Origin: UBA11704 sp964491805
GTDB taxonomy: Bacteria > Patescibacteriota > Minisyncoccia > Phycocordibacterales > UBA5272
Direction of reading: 5' to 3'
Assembly: GCA_964491805.1 (NCBI GenBank)
Contig: CAZBGU010000008.1
Span: 1 to 33,267, forward strand
Length of the DNA: 33,267 bases
Below the pieces are notes generated by a model, which saw nothing but the letters and a program-made list of their open reading frames with translations, was not told the DNA's origin and made no database searches. Positions 29,166 to 33,267 of this stretch are shown here, one piece after another. The first letter of the stretch is position 1. Each line of letters starts with the position of its first letter. The position numbers and the translations under genes were made by a program.

Positions 29166-29513
29166 ATGAGGCAGCACGATTTCGCCATTTTCCTTGCAAT
29201 ATTGGCGGTGTTTGCAGTGATTTTGGTTGCTGTAACGAAAGTGAGAGCAAGGAAGAAGCGGGTATTCTTCAAAGAGGAATTGATTGGGTACTTTGACTCA
29301 GGTGCATCCTTCTCTGTCGATGGACTGATTCTGGAAATCGAGAGGCAGACAGGTACTGTCTTCGACCGGTCCGAACTAGTTCCAATGCTGGAGAGACTTG
29401 TTAGCGAGAGGAAGCTTGCTCGGCGTGTTATCAATCTTGGACCTCTGCTTGTCAGCGCTTCAATCAATTCCAGTGTGCCAACAAGGGTGGCACTGTACTC
29501 ACGTGCGAAGTAG
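29166..29513 (+). CDS. Membrane-anchored small protein of unknown function
   Basis: 115 residues from the ATG at 29166 (M-R-Q-H-D-F-A-I-F), preceded by GAGAGGGG as Shine-Dalgarno. One membrane segment at about 6-26, a basic stop-transfer K-V-R-A-R-K-K-R, then a soluble alpha/beta domain (F-K-E-E-L-I-G-Y-F-D). The domain's helix-turn-helix-like order with L-V-P-M-L-E-R-L-V-S-E-R-K-L could be a winged helix, but this is weak. GC-rich and SD-led, unlike flanking rpsL and the nuclease gene; it splits the expected str gene order. Confidence 0.65.
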   Translation: MRQHDFAIFLAILAVFAVILVAVTKVRARKKRVFFKEELIGYFDSGASFSVDGLILEIERQTGTVFDRSELVPMLERLVSERKLARRVINLGPLLVSASINSSVPTRVALYSRAK

Positions 29514-29536
29514 GTTTGCAGTTCCTGCTTCGTGCA

Positions 29537-29565
29537 AAGAGCGGCCAGATTGGCCGCTCTTCTTC
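29537..29565 (+). terminator. Terminator of the 29166 gene
   Basis: A perfect 11-bp stem AAGAGCGGCCA/TGGCCGCTCTT with a GAT loop, followed by CTTC. Confidence 0.8.
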
Positions 29566-29576
29566 ATGATGTGTGA

Positions 29577-29582
29577 TAAAAT
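29577..29582 (+). promoter_or_regulatory. -10 box of the nuclease gene
   Basis: TAAAAT ends 7 nt before the ATG at 29590. Confidence 0.5.
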
Positions 29583-29589
29583 CATAACT

Positions 29590-30495
29590 ATGAGAATTGC
29601 TACGTACAATATGAGGAATTTTTTTGACCCGGGGACCTGTGTAGATGAGCATGGTTCTTTGCCGGTCAATGAACGGTTTTTTAATGAACGAGTCGTATAT
29701 TTTACAGAAAAGTTTTGCAAACTTAATCTTGATATAATTTGTCTTCAGGAGGTTGGCGGAGAAAAAGGTATATCTCTTATTGGTGATGCACTCGGATACG
29801 ATTATTTTTTCGCTCAGCCAAATAAGCGCGGGATACGAATGGCAGTTTTGTACAAAAAGTATCTAGCAAAAGATATCACATGTGAAAGTGTAAGTCTTGG
29901 TAATCTTTATATTCCTTCCATACAGGAAAGAAATGACACAGAAATGCTCAAACCTATTGTGCAACGTAGGGATTTACTTGAGATACATGTGAAGACAAAA
30001 AGTAAAACGCTGTCGATCTGTACGTTCCACCTCAAAAGCAATCTTCCTCAGTATCTTGACGGTGATGATGTGGAGCATGATGCGGAAGCGTATGTCGATG
30101 CAAAGTTCAGGTGTATTTTTTATAAAATAATGGAATTGCGAGCCATCAGAAAGCACGCGTCTTTGCGTCTCAAGGAAGGGAAGGAGGTTATATTACTAGG
30201 TGACTATAACGAAAACAATACGGCGAGTACAATAGATATCCTAAAAGGATCACAAGAGGAAGAGCTTCGGCTCGACGACGCACTTAAGACTTATGAAGGA
30301 GATACTGTGACCCATTATCACCGTGGAGGCAAGCTTACTTTTGATACACTCCTCATGTCACAAGCGCTTATAAAGAGAGTACAAAAAATAAAAATTGAGA
30401 ACAGTGATCTTAAGGATTGTAGTATGATGCCGCTTGACGCAGAAGTTGTAGATAGTGACCATGCGTTAGTCTGGTGTGAACTGGATGTAAACTAA
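29590..30495 (+). CDS. Endonuclease/exonuclease/phosphatase-family protein
   Basis: 301 residues from M-R-I-A-T-Y-N-M-R-N. EEP superfamily (DNase I/exonuclease III-like fold): metal-binding E54 in C-L-Q-E-V-G-G, F-H-L-K-S-N at 146-151, G-D-Y-N-E-N at 204-209 and the catalytic S-D-H at 289-291. No signal peptide is seen, so it probably acts inside the cell, or is exported by an unrecognised route. The substrate could be DNA, RNA or a phosphoester; sequence alone does not decide. The hairpin repeat at 30556 follows. Confidence 0.85.
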   Translation: MRIATYNMRNFFDPGTCVDEHGSLPVNERFFNERVVYFTEKFCKLNLDIICLQEVGGEKGISLIGDALGYDYFFAQPNKRGIRMAVLYKKYLAKDITCESVSLGNLYIPSIQERNDTEMLKPIVQRRDLLEIHVKTKSKTLSICTFHLKSNLPQYLDGDDVEHDAEAYVDAKFRCIFYKIMELRAIRKHASLRLKEGKEVILLGDYNENNTASTIDILKGSQEEELRLDDALKTYEGDTVTHYHRGGKLTFDTLLMSQALIKRVQKIKIENSDLKDCSMMPLDAEVVDSDHALVWCELDVN

Positions 30496-30555
30496 GTGCG
30501 GAAGGTACACATAGTTGACGCGAGCTCTCCTTTGATAGTCGCACAGCAATAACCG

Positions 30556-30606
30556 AAAACAATAACCGTCATTGCAAATGGCTCAGCAATGACGGTCATT
30601 GTTTTT
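30556..30606 (+). repeat. Repeated hairpin, copy 1 (terminator-like)
   Basis: Arms 30558-30575 and 30586-30603 pair (17 of 18) around AAATGGCTCA and end in TTTTT, giving a terminator shape for the nuclease gene. It is nearly identical to copy 2 at 31291. Confidence 0.8.
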
Positions 30607-30802
30607 GAGATAACGGTTTTATGTCCAGGCTCACATTTTACTCGTTTTTCTCGGAGGTCGTAAGTATTTTGTCATATATACGTTTTATCTACAGTCATTT
30701 GTACACAGTATGGGTGTATCTTTTTTAAAAAGATCTCAACAACCCGTGTGAAGACGAATAGTCACAGGACGCAACGAATTCCTTTTGATACACTTATCGT
30801 AT

Positions 30803-31267
30803 ATGAAAAACAAATTTTTGACTATTTGTATTCTCTCAGGAATAGCTTTTATCAATGCGAGTTATTTAAGTTATAAAGCGTATCTTTTCCGCTTTGTGGA
30901 CCCGCTCGGACTTTCTTCGTTTTGTGATGTATCGCATACATTCTCGTGTACCGAGGTTCTTCGTCATCAACTATCGCAGGTATTTGGAATCTCATTTCCG
31001 TGGGTAGCAATGGCGGTATATCCGGTATTATTTGCTGTTGCGTATTATGGATACAAGGCACGTGGCGGGGGAACTGGCTTTGCAAAAGTTCTCGCAATAC
31101 TATCGTTTCTTGGAATGCTATTCAATGGATTCTTTATCTATCGTGAAGCAATATATATTCATTCGTACTGTATCCTTTGTCTTATGTGTACGGCAATTAT
31201 TGTGAGTATCTTTTTAGTCTCATTATCGATGTCGAGAAATACAAGACACTTAAGCCTTAAAAGATAA
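30803..31267 (+). CDS. VKOR-family membrane thiol oxidoreductase
   Basis: 154 residues with about four membrane helices. Vitamin K epoxide reductase-like proteins reoxidise disulfide-forming partners such as DsbA through quinones. The loop cysteines C41 and C49 (F-C-D-V-S-H-T-F-S-C) and the active-site C123-I-L-C126 are all present; C129 follows. No Trx/DsbA partner is fused or adjacent. The ATG at 30803 follows GATACA about 10 nt upstream. The gene is bracketed by two copies of the same hairpin. Confidence 0.88.
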   Translation: MKNKFLTICILSGIAFINASYLSYKAYLFRFVDPLGLSSFCDVSHTFSCTEVLRHQLSQVFGISFPWVAMAVYPVLFAVAYYGYKARGGGTGFAKVLAILSFLGMLFNGFFIYREAIYIHSYCILCLMCTAIIVSIFLVSLSMSRNTRHLSLKR

Positions 31268-31290
31268 GAACTGAAATCAATACAACGACC

Positions 31291-31341
31291 TAAACAATGA
31301 CCGTCATTGCAAATGGCTCAGCAATGACGGTCATTGTTTTT
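31291..31341 (+). repeat. Repeated hairpin, copy 2 (terminator-like)
   Basis: The 18-nt arms 31293-31310 and 31321-31338 pair perfectly around AAATGGCTCA and end in TTTTT. Only one base in the 46 nt of arms and loop differs from copy 1. Acts as the VKOR terminator. Confidence 0.82.
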
Positions 31342-31358
31342 AGGCTTCTTATAAAAAT

Positions 31359-31387
31359 TTGCAAGATTAAATAAAGAGAGAGATACT
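31359..31387 (+). promoter_or_regulatory. Promoter of the 31416 gene
   Basis: TTGCAA (31359-31364), a 17-nt AAAGAGAGA-containing spacer and GATACT (31382-31387). The same block occurs before the gene at 33256. Confidence 0.6.
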
Positions 31388-31415
31388 TAATGATATAAGT
31401 AATAAATAATATAGT

Positions 31416-32177
31416 ATGAATGAACCGGATCGCTTTGATAATACTGGTAGCGGTAGATCTTTAGAGAGAGGGGCAGAAAAAGCCAGGGCTCTTGGTACAT
31501 TAAGAGGGATGCTCATCGGCGCATATGTAAAGAGATGGGAGGCTTTACAGAAAAATGATAATGAAGGGATTCAAGATCTCAATTATTCTACAGCGGACTC
31601 TTTGACGGATGAATTAACAAAGATAATTTTTAGTAATTTTTTTGCTTCAGGTAAACTTTTTGAACATGATGATTTTGGCCAATTTGAACGAGAGGTTCAA
31701 GAAGAGGCACATCAAAGATTTCTTGACGAGGAGGACGCTCACTATTTATTAGAGCAGTATAAGAAGTTAGGTGATCCAGAAATTCTAGGGCTACTAGGCA
31801 TATACAGTGGCGCTCAGTCTATTGATGACATAAAGAGAAGAACTGATAAGAGAATACAGGTTTTAAATTCTGCACTACTTAAATATTCAGCAAGAAAAGA
31901 AGAAGAAATAGATAATGCATTTGCACCAAGACGAAAAGAAACAGTAAAGACTCTTAAATCTGAAAATCCAAAATCTACTTCTTTCATGGCTTTAAGAGAT
32001 GATGCTTCTTCTGAAGAAATTCGTATAGCATATCTTGGAATGCTTTTTGAAAAGTTTGGTGATGACGCACGTCTAAAAGCATTAGCTGATTCTTCTAGTT
32101 TTACAAGTGAGGATCTTATAGCTGTTGAAGAAGAACTAACAAGAGAGCAAAAGTTTGATATTGGTACAGGTAAATAA
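31416..32177 (+). CDS. Charged helical protein of unknown function
   Basis: 253 residues, M-N-E-P-D-R-F-D-N-T-G-S-G. Almost entirely helical and acidic with no membrane segment, signal peptide or known motif. A central F-L-D-E-E-D-A-H-Y-L-L-E region and a C-terminal M-A-L-R-D-D-A-S-S-E-E-I-R-I-A-Y-L-G-M-L are the best candidates for a domain; the latter resembles a J-domain-like or helical-repeat start but lacks an HPD. It has its own promoter, shared in design with the gene at 33256, which suggests co-regulation. No family recognised. Confidence 0.7.
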   Translation: MNEPDRFDNTGSGRSLERGAEKARALGTLRGMLIGAYVKRWEALQKNDNEGIQDLNYSTADSLTDELTKIIFSNFFASGKLFEHDDFGQFEREVQEEAHQRFLDEEDAHYLLEQYKKLGDPEILGLLGIYSGAQSIDDIKRRTDKRIQVLNSALLKYSARKEEEIDNAFAPRRKETVKTLKSENPKSTSFMALRDDASSEEIRIAYLGMLFEKFGDDARLKALADSSSFTSEDLIAVEEELTREQKFDIGTGK

Positions 32178-32249
32178 AGGCAGTACGTAGATAGGTTTCA
32201 ATAAAGAAACTTTATACATGTTTGATTAACCTAGTTAAGGGTCTGTCCG

Positions 32250-32370
32250 TTGTGTTTTTGCTATTTATCTGAAATTGTTGTAGTATAGTGACACTCGTTA
32301 TTGAGTAATGAAGCACTTACTGAAATAAGATCTTGTGGAGTACCCTTTGCTTCGGGGAACAAAAACACAA
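32250..32370. promoter_or_regulatory. Long-range inverted repeat in the rpsG leader region
   Basis: TTGTGTTTTTG (32250-32260) and CAAAAACACAA (32360-32370) are perfect 11-bp inverted repeats about 100 nt apart, enclosing promoter-like TAGTATAGTG and a CCC-TTTGCTTCG-GGG hairpin. If transcribed it would fold as a leader; S7 autoregulation is one possibility. Confidence 0.35.
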
Positions 32371-32394
32371 GAAACATCAACAGCCTTTATCTCG

Positions 32395-32433
32395 TAGCTT
32401 GTAGTAATACGAATTCGTATTAGCTACATGCTA
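32395..32433. repeat. Hairpin before rpsG
   Basis: TAATACGAATTCGTATTA (32405-32422) is a perfect 18-bp palindrome, extended by TAGCTTGTAG and CTACATGCTA with one bulge and one mismatch. It lies 25 nt before the rpsG start and belongs to the AGCTTGTAGC repeat family also seen near 26750 and 27010. Confidence 0.6.
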
Positions 32434-32457
32434 ATAGCTGATAGCTGCTCAAAATCT

Positions 32458-32928
32458 ATGCGTCGTAAAGTAAAAAATCGAAATATCGTAAGCCCAGACT
32501 CACGTTATAATTCAATGAAGGTTTCTAAGTTTATTAACTATGTGATGATTGGTGGCAAGAAGTCTACTGCGCAGGAGATTGTGTACGGAGCATTCGATGT
32601 TATCAAGGAGAAGCTTAAGGTTGAAGACCCTCTTGAGACTTTTAATGCTGCACTTAACAATGCAGGCCCTGTAACAGAAGTTCGTTCACGACGTATCGGT
32701 GGAGCTAACTACCAGGTTCCTCGTGAAGTTCGTGAAGAGCGTCGCTTCATGCTTGCACTTCGTTGGATTCTCGAAGCTGCAAATAACAAGAAAGGTAAAG
32801 CTATGAAGTGGAAGCTTGCAGATGAGCTTATGGCAGCCGCAAACAATGAAGGAACTGCTGTGAAGAAGAAGGAAGATACACACAGAATGGCAGAGTCGAA
32901 CAAGGCCTTTGCACACTTTGCCTGGTAG
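32458..32928 (+). CDS. rpsG: 30S ribosomal protein S7
   Basis: 156 residues, M-R-R-K-V-K-N-R-N-I-V. Contains Y-N-S-M-K-V-S-K-F-I-N-Y-V-M, the conserved P-L-E-T-F-N-A-A-L-N-N and G-G-A-N-Y-Q-V-P, normal S7 features, and the R-M-A-E-S-N-K-A-F-A-H-F core near the C-terminus. S7 initiates assembly of the 30S head. The ATG at 32458 is the canonical start. It is separated from rpsL by four unrelated genes and has its own leader and terminator, so it is not part of a classic str operon. Confidence 0.97.
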   Translation: MRRKVKNRNIVSPDSRYNSMKVSKFINYVMIGGKKSTAQEIVYGAFDVIKEKLKVEDPLETFNAALNNAGPVTEVRSRRIGGANYQVPREVREERRFMLALRWILEAANNKKGKAMKWKLADELMAAANNEGTAVKKKEDTHRMAESNKAFAHFAW

Positions 32929-32942
32929 AACAGCCTTCGGCT

Positions 32943-32984
32943 CGCAGACCTACGCGGACGGAACGCAGACTTACGCAAACAGAA
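32943..32984 (+). repeat. Two tandem 21-bp repeats after rpsG
   Basis: CGCAGACCTACGCGGACGGAA is followed by a second 21-bp unit starting CGCAGACTTACGC, with 16 of 21 identical. A further GGCGCGGATTTACACAG-like piece lies at 33111-33127. Related to the ACGCGGAAAAG repeats in recJ. Confidence 0.6.
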
Positions 32985-32985
32985 T

Positions 32986-33023
32986 ACAAAATACAGCATT
33001 ACCAGGTGCTGTATTTTGTTTTT
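32986..33023 (+). terminator. rpsG terminator
   Basis: A perfect 13-bp stem ACAAAATACAGCA/TGCTGTATTTTGT with an 8-nt loop, then TTTTTG. Confidence 0.88.
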
Positions 33024-33137
33024 GTTACACGTTCGCATGGCTTCGAAGAGTCTGTAATCAGTATGTTGATGGTCAAGATGTAGAACAAGAACATAGAAAG
33101 GGCAGATAAGGCGCGGATTTACACAGAAAAACCAATA
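33024..33137. other. Short gene-free spacer
   Basis: Between two terminators and only 114 nt. It contains GTTACACGTT (33026-33035) and a repeat fragment. No ORF longer than seven codons with a plausible start was noticed; it could hold a small RNA, but nothing supports one directly. Confidence 0.2.
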
Positions 33138-33167
33138 CAAAAGCGCGTCTTACGACGCGCTTTTGCC
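33138..33167. terminator. Second terminator-like hairpin
   Basis: CAAAAGCGCGTC (33138-33149) and GACGCGCTTTTG (33154-33165) form a perfect 12-bp stem with a TTAC loop. Confidence 0.75.
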
Positions 33168-33195
33168 CTTCTTTTGCTACTTTCGAACAACCTTC

Positions 33196-33226
33196 TTGCA
33201 AAATTCAAAAAAGAGAGAGAGATACT
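33196..33226 (+). promoter_or_regulatory. Promoter of the gene at 33256
   Basis: TTGCAA (33196-33201), a 19-nt AAAGAGAGAGA-containing spacer and GATACT (33221-33226). Nearly the same block as at 31359-31387. A closer TATATA (33246-33251) is also present. Confidence 0.5.
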
Positions 33227-33255
33227 TAAGAGGTAGAAATTAAATATATACAACT

Positions 33256-33267
33256 ATGCCACCATTT
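33256..33267 (+). CDS. Start of an unidentified gene, cut by window end
   Basis: ATG CCA CCA TTT (M-P-P-F) after a promoter block. Only four codons are visible, so the product cannot be named. The M-P-P-F start is not the usual opening of fusA, which would be expected after rpsG in many bacteria. Confidence 0.35.

Overview
The window is 33 kb of a small, streamlined bacterial genome. It reads best as a Candidate Phyla Radiation (Patescibacteria), Parcubacteria-type chromosome. The evidence is compact housekeeping genes on both strands, tRNA genes without an encoded CCA together with a CCA-adding enzyme, several TrmB-like regulators with no sugar operon, a ComEC channel and a ComEC-type metallo-beta-lactamase protein in separate genes, and a lysine-rich one-span membrane protein of a type I associate with this group (27745-28326). 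UGA and UAG both act as ordinary stops (dinB ends in TGA; rny, cca and recJ end in TAG), which argues against the UGA=Gly lineages. No rRNA is present, so the placement is inference.

Layout. 1-3.3 kb: end of a TrmB-like regulator, a DoxX-like membrane protein, rsmE, and small genes of unknown function. 3.5-5.7 kb: clpP-rny, followed by a 120-bp palindromic element. 5.8-9.0 kb: a HExxH protein with peptidase E, HU, and three small unknown proteins. 9.2-11.1 kb: tRNA-Gly(UCC), tRNA-Pro(UGG), a degraded tRNA copy, yraN, tRNA-Gly(GCC), tRNA-Arg(UCG) and many hairpins. 11.1-14.9 kb: cca, which carries a cluster of parS-like sites, and recJ, which carries a large palindrome. 15-21.9 kb: small unknown genes, two TrmB-like regulators, dinB, yvcK, and two related methyltransferases. 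22-26 kb: rnhA-comEC, a DedA protein, and the MBL protein. 26.4-33.3 kb: rpmB, an M50 protease, rpsL, a nuclease, VKOR, an unknown helical protein, rpsG, and the first codons of another gene.

Two classes of gene start stand out. Most housekeeping genes have a TATACT-like -10 box only 6-9 nt before the start codon, which implies leaderless mRNAs. A scattered set of small orphan genes (start codons at 2978, 8644, 15711, 19835, 20293 and 29166) instead has a clear Shine-Dalgarno sequence and looks more GC-rich; these may be acquired genes or a separately controlled set.

The most notable signals are: five TTnCACGTGA (parS-like) sites within about 390 bp inside cca, plus a near-perfect parS 1 kb upstream; hairpins that copy the 3' end of the preceding tRNA in inverse orientation; a 71-bp near-perfect palindrome inside the recJ reading frame; the same 46-nt hairpin on both sides of the VKOR gene; and a shared promoter block upstream of the genes at 31416 and 33256. 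No CRISPR array, insertion sequence or prophage was recognised.
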